Positions 29,425-38,884 are shown, counted from the first letter of the stretch. The stretch is 64,000 bases of DNA from Aeromonas dhakensis (GCF_000820305.1 NZ_CDBH01000064.1:248001-312000); one strand, 5' to 3'. The notes: a model not told the origin generated them from the sequence alone. Numbers and translations are program-made.

Positions 29425-30360
29425 ATGACCCAATTTGCCATTGCCTTCCCGGGACAGGGCTCCCAAACCGTCGGCATGCTGGCCGAGCTGGCCGAACAAC
29501 ATGCCGTGATCAAGGAGACCTTCGCCGAGGCGAGCCAGGTGCTGGGTTATGACCTGTTTGCCCTGGTCATGGAAGGTCCGGCCGAAGAGCTGAACAAGAC
29601 CTGGCGCACCCAACCTGCGCTGCTGACCGCTTCTGTCGCGCTGTGGCGCCTGTGGCAACAGCAGGGTGGGGCAACCCCCGCTGTGATGGCAGGCCATAGT
29701 CTGGGTGAGTATTCAGCCCTGGTCTGCAGCGGCGCGCTGGCCTTTACCGATGCGGTCAAACTGGTTGAGCTGCGTGGTCTGGCCATGCAGGAAGCCGTGC
29801 CGGAAGGCACCGGTGCCATGGCCGCCATCATCGGCCTGGACAACGACTCCATCGCCGCCAACTGCGAGAAAGCGGCTGAAGGGCAGGTGGTCTCTCCGGT
29901 CAACTTCAACTCCCCGGGCCAGGTGGTCATCGCCGGTCACAAAGAGGCCGTCGAGCGCGCCAACGTGCTGATGAAAGAGTCCGGTGCCAAGCGTGCGCTG
30001 CCGCTGCCGGTCTCCGTGCCCTCCCACTGCGCTCTGATGAAACCTGCCGCAGAAAAACTGGCAGCTGCGCTGGACGGGATCGAGATCAAGGTTCCTGCCA
30101 TCGCCGTCATCAATAATGTCGACGTATCCTGTGAGCAGGATCCGGCCGCCATCAAGCAGGCATTGGTGCGTCAGCTGTTCAGCCCGGTTCGTTGGACCGA
30201 GACTGTCGAGCGGATGGCCAACGAAGGGGTCACCCTCGAGATCGAAATGGGACCGGGCAAGGTACTGACCGGGCTCGCCAAGCGCATCGACAAGCGCGTG
30301 GAAGGTATTCATGCCAACGATGCCGCCTCTTTCGAGCAGGCGCTGGCCCAGATCAAGTAA
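29425..30360 (+). CDS. fabD: Malonyl-CoA:ACP transacylase
   Basis: The 311-residue enzyme loads malonyl groups onto ACP. It has FPGQGSQTVGML at the N terminus and the nucleophile S92 in GHSLGEYSALV. Two ATG codons occur in a row (29422 and 29425). The second is chosen because it gives the E. coli-like N terminus MTQFA and lies 7 bases from AAGGA. Operon member between fabH and fabG. Confidence 0.96.
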   Translation: MTQFAIAFPGQGSQTVGMLAELAEQHAVIKETFAEASQVLGYDLFALVMEGPAEELNKTWRTQPALLTASVALWRLWQQQGGATPAVMAGHSLGEYSALVCSGALAFTDAVKLVELRGLAMQEAVPEGTGAMAAIIGLDNDSIAANCEKAAEGQVVSPVNFNSPGQVVIAGHKEAVERANVLMKESGAKRALPLPVSVPSHCALMKPAAEKLAAALDGIEIKVPAIAVINNVDVSCEQDPAAIKQALVRQLFSPVRWTETVERMANEGVTLEIEMGPGKVLTGLAKRIDKRVEGIHANDAASFEQALAQIK

Positions 30361-30373
30361 ACAGGAGCAATGA

Positions 30374-31108
30374 ATGAGCTTTACCGATAAGGTTGTGTTG
30401 GTGACCGGTGCCAGTCGTGGCATCGGCCGTGCGATTGCTGAAACTTTTGCGGCCCGTGGCGCCAAGGTAGTCGGCACGGCGACCAGCGAGAGCGGCGCCG
30501 AGGCAATCAGCGCCTATCTGGGTGAACAGGGTTGCGGCATGGCGCTGAACGTGACCAGCCAGGAATCCATCGAAGCCGTCTTTGCCGCCATCAAGGCGCG
30601 TTTTGGCGACATCGACATCCTGATCAACAACGCAGGGATCACCCGTGACAACCTGCTGATGCGGATGAAGGATGATGAGTGGAACGAGATCATCGACACC
30701 AACCTCACCTCCCTGTACCGTCTGAGCAAGCCGGTGCTGCGCGCCATGATGAAGAAGCGCAATGGCCGCATCATCAGCATCGGTTCCGTGGTCGGCACCA
30801 TGGGCAACGCCGGTCAGGTCAACTACGCGGCCGCCAAGGCGGGTCTGGTGGGGTTCACCAAGTCGCTGGCCCGTGAAGTGGCCTCCCGCGGTATTACCGT
30901 GAACGCGGTTGCCCCCGGTTTCATCGAGACCGATATGACCAAGGCGCTCAATGAAGAGCAGCGTGCCGGCATCATGAGCCAGGTACCTGCCGCTCGTCTG
31001 GGCGATCCAAAAGAAATTGCCGCTGCTGTGGTATTCTTGGCATCGGATGATGCCGCCTACATCACTGGCGAAACCCTGCATGTTAATGGCGGGATGTACA
31101 TGGTGTAA
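30374..31108 (+). CDS. fabG: 3-oxoacyl-ACP reductase
   Basis: The 244-residue short-chain dehydrogenase has TGASRGIGRA for NADPH binding, NNAG at 85-88 and the catalytic S138, Y151 and K155 (ISIGS, YAAAK). It performs the first reduction of the elongation cycle. An AGGAG site precedes the start, 13 bases after fabD. The length equals E. coli FabG. Confidence 0.97.
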   Translation: MSFTDKVVLVTGASRGIGRAIAETFAARGAKVVGTATSESGAEAISAYLGEQGCGMALNVTSQESIEAVFAAIKARFGDIDILINNAGITRDNLLMRMKDDEWNEIIDTNLTSLYRLSKPVLRAMMKKRNGRIISIGSVVGTMGNAGQVNYAAAKAGLVGFTKSLAREVASRGITVNAVAPGFIETDMTKALNEEQRAGIMSQVPAARLGDPKEIAAAVVFLASDDAAYITGETLHVNGGMYMV

Positions 31109-31191
31109 TCAATTTGTCGTGAGATCTGTTCAAATTTGCGATAGTACGCCGAAGTTTGGCGAATTTCGTGGTTTGACCAGCGGCAAGCTAC

Positions 31192-31219
31192 TTGCAAACT
31201 CACGTCAATTGAATAAACT
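31192..31219 (+). promoter_or_regulatory. Candidate internal promoter for acpP
   Basis: TTGCAA (31192-31197) and TAAACT (31214-31219) are separated by 16 bases in the 157-base fabG-acpP gap. A separate strong acpP promoter is known in E. coli. A small hairpin CGCC/GGCG (31147-31160) lies upstream. Confidence 0.35.
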
Positions 31220-31265
31220 ACCCCAACCAGACGCAATAGCGTATTTTTAAAGGAAAATTCAGGTC

Positions 31266-31502
31266 ATGAGCAACATCGAAGAACGCGTAAAGAAAATCAT
31301 CATCGAACAACTGGGTGTTAAAGAAGAAGACGTTAAGAACGCTGCCTCCTTCGTCGACGACCTGGGCGCTGACTCTTTGGATACCGTTGAACTGGTAATG
31401 GCGCTGGAAGAAGAATTCGATACCGAAATTCCTGATGAAGAAGCCGAGAAGATCACCACTGTTCAAGCGGCTATCGACTACATCACCGCTAATCAGGAAT
31501 AA
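31266..31502 (+). CDS. acpP: Acyl carrier protein
   Basis: The 78-residue acidic protein has the invariant phosphopantetheine site S37 in [18 protein letters not shown]. It carries growing acyl chains in fatty-acid synthesis and supplies PlsX, PlsB, lipid A and lipoyl synthesis. AAAGGAAAATTC precedes the start. Its codon choice is strongly biased, as usual for this abundant protein. A strong terminator follows, so much of the transcription ends here. Confidence 0.98.
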   Translation: MSNIEERVKKIIIEQLGVKEEDVKNAASFVDDLGADSLDTVELVMALEEEFDTEIPDEEAEKITTVQAAIDYITANQE

Positions 31503-31514
31503 GTTCCTGTTCTG

Positions 31515-31542
31515 AAAGAAGCGGCCCAAGGGCCGCTTCTTT
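31515..31542 (+). terminator. Intrinsic terminator of acpP
   Basis: AAAGAAGCGGCCC (31515-31527) pairs perfectly with GGGCCGCTTCTTT (31530-31542) over 13 base pairs, ending in T residues. Readthrough would be required for fabF expression from the upstream promoter. Confidence 0.9.
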
Positions 31543-31584
31543 TATGTTTACTCCTTTTCAAAACACCTCTCGGAGACTACCTCA

Positions 31585-32826
31585 GTGTCAAAACGCAGAG
31601 TCGTGGTGACCGGCTTGGGGATGCTTTCCCCGGTAGGCAACACTGCCGAATCCAGCTGGCAAGCCCTGCTCAACGGGCAGAGCGGCATTTCTCCCATCGA
31701 ACACTTTGACGCCAGCGAGTTTGCGACCCGCTTCGCAGGCCAAGTCAAGGATTTCGATCCCGAGCAGTACGGTATCAACCGCAAAGAAGCTCGCAAGATG
31801 GATCTCTTCATCCAGTACGGCATCGCCGCAGGCGTGCAGGCGCTGGATGATGCCGGTCTCGTCATCAACGAGGAGAATGCCGAGCGCGTCGGTGTGGCGA
31901 TCGGTTCCGGCATCGGTGGTCTGGGTCTGATTGAGCAGAACCACAGCAGCCTGGTCAACGGCGGTCCCCGCAAGCTGAGCCCCTTCTTCGTACCATCCAC
32001 CATCATCAATATGGTGTCCGGTCATCTCTCCATCATGAGAGGCCTGCAGGGCCCCAACATCGCCGTCACCACCGCCTGTACCACAGGCACCCATGCCATC
32101 GGCATGGCCGGTCGCATGATTGCCTACGGCGATGCGGACGTGATGGTCGCCGGCGGCGCCGAGAAAGCATCCACCCCGATGGGGATGGGCGGTTTTGCCG
32201 CCGCCAAGGCGCTCTCCAACCGCAACGACGAGCCCACCAAGGCCAGCCGTCCGTGGGATAAAGATCGCGACGGTTTCGTGCTGGGTGATGGCGCCGGGGT
32301 GCTGGTGCTGGAAGAGTACGAACACGCCAAGGCCCGTGGTGCCAAGATCTATGCCGAGCTGGTCGGCTTTGGCATGAGCGGCGATGCCTACCACATGACG
32401 GCGCCTCCCGCTGACGGCAACGGTGGCGCACGCGCCATGCAAAATGCCATCAAGGATGCCGGTATCGCCCCCGAGCAGGTGGGCTACATCAACGCCCACG
32501 GCACCTCCACCCCGCTGGGTGACGTCGCCGAGCTGCGCGGCATGAAGGCCGTATTTGGCGAACATGCCAAATCCCTGATGGTCAGTTCCACCAAATCGAT
32601 GACCGGTCACCTGCTGGGTGCCGCCGGCGCCATCGAGGCGATCATCACGGTACTGGCGCTGCGCGATCAGATGGCGCCGCCCACCATCAACCTGGACAAC
32701 CCGGATGATGAGTGCGACCTGGATCTGGTGCCTCATGTTGCCAAGGCCGGCAACTTCGAATATGCCCTCTCCAATTCCTTCGGTTTTGGCGGCACCAATG
32801 GCTCACTGATCTTCAAACGCGTATAA
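31585..32826 (+). CDS. fabF: 3-oxoacyl-ACP synthase II (KASII)
   Basis: The 413-residue enzyme elongates acyl-ACP, including palmitoleoyl to vaccenoyl. The catalytic cysteine is C165 in [13 protein letters not shown], with histidines in [11 protein letters not shown] and [13 protein letters not shown]. It starts with GTG after CGGAG at a 9-base spacing. It follows the acpP terminator by about 40 bases and is itself followed by a terminator. Confidence 0.97.
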   Translation: MSKRRVVVTGLGMLSPVGNTAESSWQALLNGQSGISPIEHFDASEFATRFAGQVKDFDPEQYGINRKEARKMDLFIQYGIAAGVQALDDAGLVINEENAERVGVAIGSGIGGLGLIEQNHSSLVNGGPRKLSPFFVPSTIINMVSGHLSIMRGLQGPNIAVTTACTTGTHAIGMAGRMIAYGDADVMVAGGAEKASTPMGMGGFAAAKALSNRNDEPTKASRPWDKDRDGFVLGDGAGVLVLEEYEHAKARGAKIYAELVGFGMSGDAYHMTAPPADGNGGARAMQNAIKDAGIAPEQVGYINAHGTSTPLGDVAELRGMKAVFGEHAKSLMVSSTKSMTGHLLGAAGAIEAIITVLALRDQMAPPTINLDNPDDECDLDLVPHVAKAGNFEYALSNSFGFGGTNGSLIFKRV

Positions 32827-32848
32827 TTCGCCCTGGGCGGATAGTATG

Positions 32849-32878
32849 GGCCCGATACGTCAGTATCGGGCCTTTTTT
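32849..32878 (+). terminator. Intrinsic terminator between fabF and pabC
   Basis: GGCCCGATAC (32849-32858) pairs exactly with GTATCGGGCC (32863-32872) around GTCA, followed by six T residues. It overlaps an apparent upstream start of the pabC frame, which argues for the downstream start. Confidence 0.92.
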
Positions 32879-32893
32879 ATCGGAGGGATCCTT

Positions 32894-33700
32894 TTGCTGA
32901 TCAATGGAATACCGACAGACAGCGTGTCCGCCATGGATCGTGGTCTGGCCTATGGGGATGGTCATTTCACCACCCTGTTGGTCAAGGATGGCCGACCCGT
33001 CTGGTGGCCGGCACACCTGGCAAGGTTGCAGCAAGCGAGCGCCAGACTCGGCCTTGCCGAGCTGGACTGGCAACAACTTGGCGATGAAGTGGCCCAATTG
33101 GCCCGCGATCAAGCGCTGGCGGTGATCAAGGTGATGTTGACCCGCGGCAGCGGTGGCCGGGGCTATGATGGCACTGCCTGCCATGCGCCGACCCGGATCC
33201 TGTCGCTGGCCGCTTACCCGGCCCACTACCCGACATGGCAACAAGATGGCATTCCACTCTTGGTATGCCGGCAGCGATTGGGGGATGCTCCCATGCTGGC
33301 AGGCCTCAAGACCCTCAACCGGCTGGAGCAGGTGCTGCTGAAAAGCGAACTTGCGGCTCGTTCCGGGGTCGAAGGTATAGTCTTGAACAGTCGGGGATTT
33401 CTGGTAGAAGGGGTCAGTGCCAATCTGTTTTGGCGCCGTGGCAGAACGGTGTTTACGCCGGATCTCTCCCACTGCGGCATAGACGGCATCATGCGGCGCC
33501 ATGTGATGGCAATGCTAAAACAGATGAGCATTGAACTGCGTGTCGTGGAGGCTCCGCTGGAGTCACTGTGGCAGGCCGAAGAGGTATGGCTGACCAATAC
33601 CCTGATGGGCATAGTGCCGGTCACCGGCATCGGGGAGACCCAATATGCCAGTCAGGAATTGATCCGCCGTTTACAGGAGCGTTTGGTCATTGAAGTTTAA
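32894..33700 (+). CDS. pabC: Aminodeoxychorismate lyase
   Basis: The 268-residue PLP enzyme releases pyruvate from 4-amino-4-deoxychorismate to give p-aminobenzoate for folate. It has the family features YGDGHFTT, RGSGGRGYDG and the PLP-lysine region AGLKTLNRLEQV. I choose the TTG at 32894 (MLINGIPTDS) because GGAGGG lies 6 bases before it and the E. coli protein begins MFLING. An earlier ATG lies within the fabF terminator. The 3' end overlaps mltG by 11 bases. Confidence 0.93.
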   Translation: MLINGIPTDSVSAMDRGLAYGDGHFTTLLVKDGRPVWWPAHLARLQQASARLGLAELDWQQLGDEVAQLARDQALAVIKVMLTRGSGGRGYDGTACHAPTRILSLAAYPAHYPTWQQDGIPLLVCRQRLGDAPMLAGLKTLNRLEQVLLKSELAARSGVEGIVLNSRGFLVEGVSANLFWRRGRTVFTPDLSHCGIDGIMRRHVMAMLKQMSIELRVVEAPLESLWQAEEVWLTNTLMGIVPVTGIGETQYASQELIRRLQERLVIEV

Positions 33701-34691
33701 TCGGCTTTACACCCTGCTCGCGGGCGCGGCGCTGACTGTCGCCGCTGCCGGGGGCTATGTACATTACAAGTGGCAACAGGTGGAGACGCTCACCAACAAG
33801 GGACCGACCCGTCTCTTTACCGTCGAGAAGGGAGCCCATGCGGCGCGTCTGATCGCCGAACTGGGGGAGGGGGAAACCAGCCCCTGGGCGGTGCGGCTCT
33901 GGTTGCGCGGTCATCCCGAGCTGGTTGCCATCAAGTCCGGTACCTATGAGATCAAGGAAGGGGCACCGCTCAAGGATACCCTCTCCCTGTTTGCTTCCGG
34001 CAAGGAGTTTCACTTCAGCCTGACCTTCGTCGAAGGATCCCGTTTCGAGGATTGGTTGAAGCAGCTGGCCAGCGCCCCCTATCTGGAGCGGCTGACTGTC
34101 GAGTTGCCCGAGACCGATCTGGCTCAGGAGCTTGGCATCGAAAACGGCAAGCTGGAGGGGTGGTTCCTGCCGGAGACCTACGCCTATACCACTCATGCCA
34201 GCGATCTCTCCATTTTGCGCCGTGCCCATCAGGACATGGAGACCTTCCTGCAGCAAAGCTGGGAGAAGCGTCAGGCCAATCTGCCCTACAAGACTCCCTA
34301 TGAGGCGCTGATCATGGCCTCGATCATCGAAAAAGAGACGGGGATGCCGGAAGAGCGGGCGCGGATCGCCTCGGTGTTTGTCAATCGTCTGCGCCTTGGC
34401 ATGAAGCTGCAGACTGATCCCACCGTCATCTACGGGGTGAAGGACAGGTATGACGGCAATATCCGCCGCAGCGACCTGACCGATGTGAACCCCTACAACA
34501 CCTATGTGATCGACGGCTTGCCGCCCACCCCCATCGCCATGCCGGGCAAGGCCTCCATCGAAGCGGCACTCAATCCCCTGTCGACCGACTATCTCTATTT
34601 CGTCGCCAAGGGGGGCGGGGCCCACTATTTTTCCAAGACCCTCGATGAACACAATCGAGCGGTGCGTGAATACATTTTGAAGAAACCCTAA
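33690..34691 (+). CDS. mltG: Endolytic peptidoglycan transglycosylase MltG
   Basis: The 333-residue YceG-family protein has one N-terminal membrane segment (about 6-22) and a catalytic domain with the glutamate in [14 protein letters not shown]. The [10 protein letters not shown] and [16 protein letters not shown] segments are characteristic. It cuts nascent glycan strands and sets their length. It starts with TTG inside the end of pabC, with AGGAG 10 bases before. The stop shares one base with the tmk start. Confidence 0.94.
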   Translation: MKFNRLYTLLAGAALTVAAAGGYVHYKWQQVETLTNKGPTRLFTVEKGAHAARLIAELGEGETSPWAVRLWLRGHPELVAIKSGTYEIKEGAPLKDTLSLFASGKEFHFSLTFVEGSRFEDWLKQLASAPYLERLTVELPETDLAQELGIENGKLEGWFLPETYAYTTHASDLSILRRAHQDMETFLQQSWEKRQANLPYKTPYEALIMASIIEKETGMPEERARIASVFVNRLRLGMKLQTDPTVIYGVKDRYDGNIRRSDLTDVNPYNTYVIDGLPPTPIAMPGKASIEAALNPLSTDYLYFVAKGGGAHYFSKTLDEHNRAVREYILKKP

Positions 34692-35332
34692 TGTCTAAAT
34701 TTATCGTGATTGAAGGACTGGAAGGTGCGGGGAAGAGCTCCGCGGTGCGCTACGTGACCGACTATCTGCATGCCCGCGGCGTGGCGCGGATCGAGTGTAC
34801 CCGTGAGCCGGGCGGCACGCCGCTGGCGGAACGGATGCGGGCCATCGTCAAGGAGGTGCACGACGAGCGGCTCACCATCGAAGCCGAACTGCTGCTGATG
34901 TACGCTTCCCGGGTGCAACTGGTCGAGACCCGCATCAAGCCGGCGCTGGCTGACGGCGTCTGGGTAGTGGGCGATCGCCACGATCTCTCCTCCCAAGCCT
35001 ACCAGGGCGGTGGCCGTGGCATCGATGCCAACCTCATCGGCGCCATCAAGCGGGCCGTGCTCGGCGACTTCAAGCCGGATCTGACCCTCTATCTCGACAT
35101 CGATCCCGCTATCGGCCTGCAACGGGCTCGCCATCGCGGTGAGCTGGACCGGATCGAGCTTGAGCAGCTCAGCTTCTTCGAGCGTACCCGCCAGCGTTAT
35201 CTGGAACTGGCTGCCGCCGATGCGTCAGTCAAGGTGATCGACGCCGGCCAAGCGCCGGAGCAGGTCAAGGCAGCCATCGAGGCTGCATTGGCCCACTACC
35301 TGAAAGACGAACCCTCATGTATCCTTGGTTGA
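34691..35332 (+). CDS. tmk: Thymidylate kinase
   Basis: The 213-residue kinase converts dTMP to dTDP. It has the P-loop GLEGAGKSS at about 8-16, the DRX motif in [17 protein letters not shown] and a lid region [10 protein letters not shown]. The start overlaps the mltG stop by one base and its end overlaps holB by 16 bases. The pabC-mltG-tmk-holB-ycfH order is that of E. coli. Confidence 0.96.
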   Translation: MSKFIVIEGLEGAGKSSAVRYVTDYLHARGVARIECTREPGGTPLAERMRAIVKEVHDERLTIEAELLLMYASRVQLVETRIKPALADGVWVVGDRHDLSSQAYQGGGRGIDANLIGAIKRAVLGDFKPDLTLYLDIDPAIGLQRARHRGELDRIELEQLSFFERTRQRYLELAAADASVKVIDAGQAPEQVKAAIEAALAHYLKDEPSCILG

Positions 35333-36264
35333 TCCCGGACTGGCATGCCTTGAGTCAGACTGCCGCCGCCGGCCGGCTGGGGCATGCCTGGCTGCTGCTG
35401 GGTGATCCCGGTCTTGGCAAGGAGCAACTTGCACAGCAGCTGGCCCGCCTGCACCTGTGCCATCAGCCTGATCGGGGCGAGCCTTGCGGTCATTGCCACT
35501 CCTGCCAGCTGTTTGAAAAGGGTCATCACCCGGATCTGGGCACTCTCACCACTGAGGGCAAGACCATAGGGGTCGAGGCCATCCGCGAGATCTGTACGCG
35601 CCTGCAGAATTCGGCCCAGCTTGGCCGCGGCAAGGTGGTGATCATCCCGGATGCGGAGCGCATGACCGAATCGGCCGCCAACGCCCTGCTCAAAACCCTG
35701 GAGGAGCCGGCCGGCGACAGCTTGCTGCTGCTGATCGCCTCCCAGGTTTCCCGCCTGCTGCCCACCATTCTCAGCCGTTGCCACAAGCATGTCTGCCAGT
35801 TGCCGGCGGAAGGGGAGACTCTGGCCTGGCTCGCCGAGCAGGGTCATCAGGCCACCCAGGCTCAGGTGCGGATCTGCCAGGGGGCACCGCTGCGAGTGCT
35901 GGATTACTTGATGCAGCAGCAGGACACGGATCGCCGTGATCTGCTTGAGAGTTTTCTCGCCCTCTCGCAAACCCCCACCCGGACCAACCATGTGTGCAGC
36001 CTGCTGGCGAGCGATACCCAGGTCAGACTGCACTGGGTACAGCTGTTCATGTGCGATGCGCTCAAGACGCAGGCCGGCTGTGGCCATCACCAGCTGGCCA
36101 TGCCGGATCTGGCCGCGCTCAGTCAACAACTGGCGGAGCGTCACTCCAGTGAAAAGCTGCTGGAGGCGGAGCAGCAGCTCGTTGGGCTCAAGGCGGCCTG
36201 CCAGCCCGGGCAGCTCTCCAACCCCACCATTCATTTGATGAACTGGCTCACTCGCTGGTTATAG
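35317..36264 (+). CDS. holB: DNA polymerase III delta' subunit
   Basis: The 315-residue clamp-loader subunit has a modified P-loop [10 protein letters not shown], a zinc-binding cluster of four cysteines in [17 protein letters not shown] and the SRC sensor I region LSRCH. It works with HolA, DnaX and others to load the beta clamp. The start lies inside tmk, implying coupled translation. Confidence 0.94.
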   Translation: MYPWLIPDWHALSQTAAAGRLGHAWLLLGDPGLGKEQLAQQLARLHLCHQPDRGEPCGHCHSCQLFEKGHHPDLGTLTTEGKTIGVEAIREICTRLQNSAQLGRGKVVIIPDAERMTESAANALLKTLEEPAGDSLLLLIASQVSRLLPTILSRCHKHVCQLPAEGETLAWLAEQGHQATQAQVRICQGAPLRVLDYLMQQQDTDRRDLLESFLALSQTPTRTNHVCSLLASDTQVRLHWVQLFMCDALKTQAGCGHHQLAMPDLAALSQQLAERHSSEKLLEAEQQLVGLKAACQPGQLSNPTIHLMNWLTRWL

Positions 36265-36281
36265 ATCCAAAAAGGTTTTGT

Positions 36282-37061
36282 ATGTTACTCGTTGATTCCC
36301 ATTGCCATCTCGATCGTCTGAGTTATGGCAGCAAGCAGACCGACATGGCCGATGTGCTGGCCAAGGCGGCCAGGCAGGACGTGGGATATTTTCTCTGTGT
36401 GAGTGTGACCCAGGCACAGTTCCCGACCATGCTGGAGGCGATCGCCCCTTACCCTCAGGTGTTTGCCTCCTGCGGCGTGCACCCTCTCAACCAGGAGCCT
36501 GGCGTCGATGCCGATTTGTTGTTGGCCCAGGCGGCGGATGAAAGGGTGGTAGCCATCGGCGAGACCGGGCTCGACTACTTCTATTCGCCGGAGAACAAGG
36601 AAGTACAGCAGGCTTCCTTCCGCGAGCATATCCGGGTGGCCCGCGCCCTGAACAAGCCCCTCATCATCCACACCCGCGATGCCCAGCAGGATACCCTGCA
36701 GATCATGCGCGAAGAGGGGGCCGAGCAGGTCGGCGGGGTGCTGCACTGCTTCACCGAGTCGCTTGAAATGGCTGAGGCGGCCATGGCGATGGGCTTTTAT
36801 ATTTCCATCTCCGGCATCGCCACTTTCAAAAATGCGGCTGCGCTGCAATCTGTAGTCAAGGCGCTGCCACTGGAACGACTGCTGGTTGAAACCGACTCTC
36901 CCTATCTGGCGCCGGTTCCGCACCGGGGCAGGGAGAACGAGCCGGCCTTCGTGCGCGACGTGGCCCAGTTCATCGCGGATCTGCGGCAAATGCCGCTGGC
37001 CGAATTGGCCCAAGCGACCAGTCACAACTTCTTCGAGTTGTTCAAGTTGGCAAAGCGATAA
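36282..37061 (+). CDS. ycfH: TatD-family metal-dependent hydrolase YcfH
   Basis: The 259-residue protein shows TatD signatures: DSHCHLDRL at the N terminus, GETGLDYFY, HTRDAQQD, HCFTES and ETDSPYLAP. These supply metal ligands of a TIM-barrel amidohydrolase. TatD proteins are DNases or D-aminoacyl hydrolases; the role of this YcfH branch is not settled. It is 18 bases after holB and is the end of the operon. Confidence 0.93.
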   Translation: MLLVDSHCHLDRLSYGSKQTDMADVLAKAARQDVGYFLCVSVTQAQFPTMLEAIAPYPQVFASCGVHPLNQEPGVDADLLLAQAADERVVAIGETGLDYFYSPENKEVQQASFREHIRVARALNKPLIIHTRDAQQDTLQIMREEGAEQVGGVLHCFTESLEMAEAAMAMGFYISISGIATFKNAAALQSVVKALPLERLLVETDSPYLAPVPHRGRENEPAFVRDVAQFIADLRQMPLAELAQATSHNFFELFKLAKR

Positions 37062-37066
37062 CAAAC

Positions 37067-37092
37067 AACGCCCCGCTATGCGGGGCGTTTTA
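37067..37092 (+). terminator. Intrinsic terminator of the pabC-ycfH operon
   Basis: AACGCCCCGC (37067-37076) pairs exactly with GCGGGGCGTT (37080-37089) around TAT, and T residues follow. Confidence 0.9.
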
Positions 37093-37270
37093 CTATGACA
37101 ATCAGCACTATCATGGCCCATCCAAAAACGACCATAGTTGTTCGTTATCTCTCACTTTTTGTGGTGGATGCTGATGAGGTAAAACCCTCAACCCTGATAA
37201 AACGAAGCAAGAAGAACAGTGTGCTTGAGGAATAAATGAGGGGGTGAATCGGGTTAAAAGTACTCTTCAT

Positions 37271-37300
37271 AAGTATCGATAATATTCATTATCGATACTT
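37271..37300. promoter_or_regulatory. Perfect 30-bp inverted repeat upstream of a tyrosine recombinase
   Basis: AAGTATCGATAAT (37271-37283) and ATTATCGATACTT (37288-37300) are exact reverse complements around ATTC. Equally this can be read as 11-base arms with an 8-base spacer, the geometry of a tyrosine recombinase core site such as loxP. It ends 58 bases before the recombinase start. It could be a recombination site or an operator. It has no T-tract. Confidence 0.55.
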
Positions 37301-37303
37301 GAT

Positions 37304-37327
37304 AGATCTGCAAGATCCTGTAAGATC
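37304..37327. repeat. Three AGATC iterons before the recombinase gene
   Basis: AGATC occurs at 37304, 37313 and 37323, i.e. about one helical turn apart. This is the arrangement that ribbon-helix-helix or recombinase arm-binding domains often use. The neighbouring small gene encodes such a protein, but binding is only a guess. Confidence 0.4.
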
Positions 37328-37358
37328 CAACGAAACTCCGCATTAATCATAGAGTTAA

Positions 37359-38387
37359 GTGAACTACCCACGCATTTCAAACCCAGTTCAGCAGCCCTTG
37401 CAGAGCGTCTTCGATCCTCAGCTGAACAGCCGGGCCAGACGCTTCCTGCGCAGCGCCAAAGCCGACTCCACCCTCAATGCCTACCAGGCCGATACCCGTA
37501 TCTTCGTGTTCTGGTGCCAGCTGCATGGGCTCGATCCGCTGCAGACTACCCATCATGACATCATGAACTTTCTGGCGGATCAGGCCGACGGTATCCTGGC
37601 CGACTGGGTCTGGCTGGACAAGGAAGAGGGGAAGGGGGAGCTTCGCAACGGCGATCCCCGCAAGCCAGCCACCCTGGTAAGACGGCTCGCCGGCATCCGT
37701 TATGCCTTCAAGCAGAAGGGGATCCACCCCATGCCGACCGAGCATGCGGAGATAAAGGAGATGATGCGGGGCATAGTGCGGCTCGGTGACAACCGCAAAC
37801 GTAAAACGGGGGCGCTGACCCTGCAACCGCTGGCCTGTGTGCTTGACGAAATCGACACCGGCAATCTGGCGGGACTGCGGGATTACACCCTGTTGTTGCT
37901 GATGTTCAGCGGCGCCTTGCGACGCTCGGAGGCCGCAAGAATTGAGGTGGATGATCTCGATTTTGTGGGCCAGGGGATCCGCCTTCGGCTCAAGCCCAGC
38001 AAACATCAGCTGCATGAAACGGAGATCGCCCTGGTGCCCGGCAAACAATATTGTCCGGTGTCGGCACTGGCACGCTGGCTAAAGCAGAGCAGGATTAGCG
38101 AGGGCGCCCTGTTTCGCCGCATGAATCGTTGGGGCCAGCTCACCCAGGAACCGCTCGGCCCGCAAGGCATCAACCTGATGATCAAACGGCGCACCGGTCA
38201 GGCCATCGATGACCTCCAGGTCAGCGGCCACAGTCTGCGCCGCGGCTTTATCACCTCGGCGGTCACTGCCGGCAAACCGATGAACAAGATCATCGAGGTC
38301 ACCCGCCACAAGGACATCCGTACCTTGCAGGAGTATTTCGACGATGCTCACAAGTTCTCGGATCACGCCCTGGATGGTCTGCTGTAA
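37359..38387 (+). CDS. Tyrosine recombinase/integrase (not XerC or XerD)
   Basis: The 342-residue protein has an N-terminal SAM-like core-binding domain (about 22-140) and a complete catalytic set: R188 in ALRRSE, K215 in LKPSK, H291 and R294 in GHSLRRGF, H317 in TRHKDI and the nucleophile Y326 in LQEYF. It is longer and different in sequence from XerC/XerD (about 300 residues), so it is probably an integrase-like enzyme with its own site. It starts with GTG and has a weak ribosome site. A degenerate dif-like sequence begins 4 bases past the stop, and a loxP-like inverted repeat lies upstream. Confidence 0.9.
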   Translation: MNYPRISNPVQQPLQSVFDPQLNSRARRFLRSAKADSTLNAYQADTRIFVFWCQLHGLDPLQTTHHDIMNFLADQADGILADWVWLDKEEGKGELRNGDPRKPATLVRRLAGIRYAFKQKGIHPMPTEHAEIKEMMRGIVRLGDNRKRKTGALTLQPLACVLDEIDTGNLAGLRDYTLLLLMFSGALRRSEAARIEVDDLDFVGQGIRLRLKPSKHQLHETEIALVPGKQYCPVSALARWLKQSRISEGALFRRMNRWGQLTQEPLGPQGINLMIKRRTGQAIDDLQVSGHSLRRGFITSAVTAGKPMNKIIEVTRHKDIRTLQEYFDDAHKFSDHALDGLL

Positions 38388-38390
38388 TAT

Positions 38391-38431
38391 AACCGCGTCA
38401 CTCGATTTTTTATGTTAAATGATATCTTGTT
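38391..38431 (+). other. Degenerate dif-like site with intact XerD arm
   Basis: The sequence shares AACCGCG (38391-38397), the complete XerD-binding arm TTATGTTAAAT (38410-38420) and TATCTTGTT (38423-38431) with the dif region at 60074-60115. Order and orientation are the same and spacing is almost the same. The XerC arm and centre are degraded. It begins 4 bases past the stop of the tyrosine recombinase gene. Confidence 0.6.
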
Positions 38432-38567
38432 GATCCAATGATATATTTGCAGCGCACTGGACCTCACCCCATCAAGAAGGGGAGAGTCAGGCTCCTCACG
38501 TTCGTCAGCGAATATTGAAGACTTGGTGAGAGATAACGGACTGTGAAAATAAAAGTTGCAAGGTGAT

Positions 38568-38843
38568 ATGAGCCAGGAAATAGAAGTGAGCGGGGCGCAA
38601 GACAACGCCGAGCGGCAGCGCCAGCACGTGAAACGCAAACAGGAAACTCACAGCCGGTTGCAATGCTGGATCAGCAATCGCCATGCCGAGCGGTTGGCCA
38701 TGTTGGGGCAGTTGCTAGAAGACAACCAGGCATCCCTCATCGAACAGGCCATCGATCTGCTCTATCAGCAAGAGCTGCAGCATGAGCAGAAACAGGATAG
38801 AGCGCAGATCGATGCGCAAGCGCCGGCGGAGATGCTCGAGTAA
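38568..38843 (+). CDS. Small ribbon-helix-helix-like protein
   Basis: The 91-residue protein begins MSQEIEVSGAQDN with AAGGTG 4 bases upstream. The central part reads like a ribbon-helix-helix unit: a short strand RLQCWIS followed by helices NRHAERLAMLGQLLEDN and ASLIEQAIDLLYQQE. The ends are polar and probably disordered. Its place after the recombinase suggests a regulator or accessory (excisionase-like) protein, but I do not recognise a named family. Confidence 0.6.
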   Translation: MSQEIEVSGAQDNAERQRQHVKRKQETHSRLQCWISNRHAERLAMLGQLLEDNQASLIEQAIDLLYQQELQHEQKQDRAQIDAQAPAEMLE

Positions 38844-38884
38844 ATGTGCCAGCAACTGAGGCAGAGATCGAGAAACAGGGACAT

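Noticed and set aside
37359-38843. Prophage remnant around the first tyrosine recombinase
   Set aside because: No phage structural, replication or lysis genes and no duplicated tRNA end; only the recombinase and one small gene are present.
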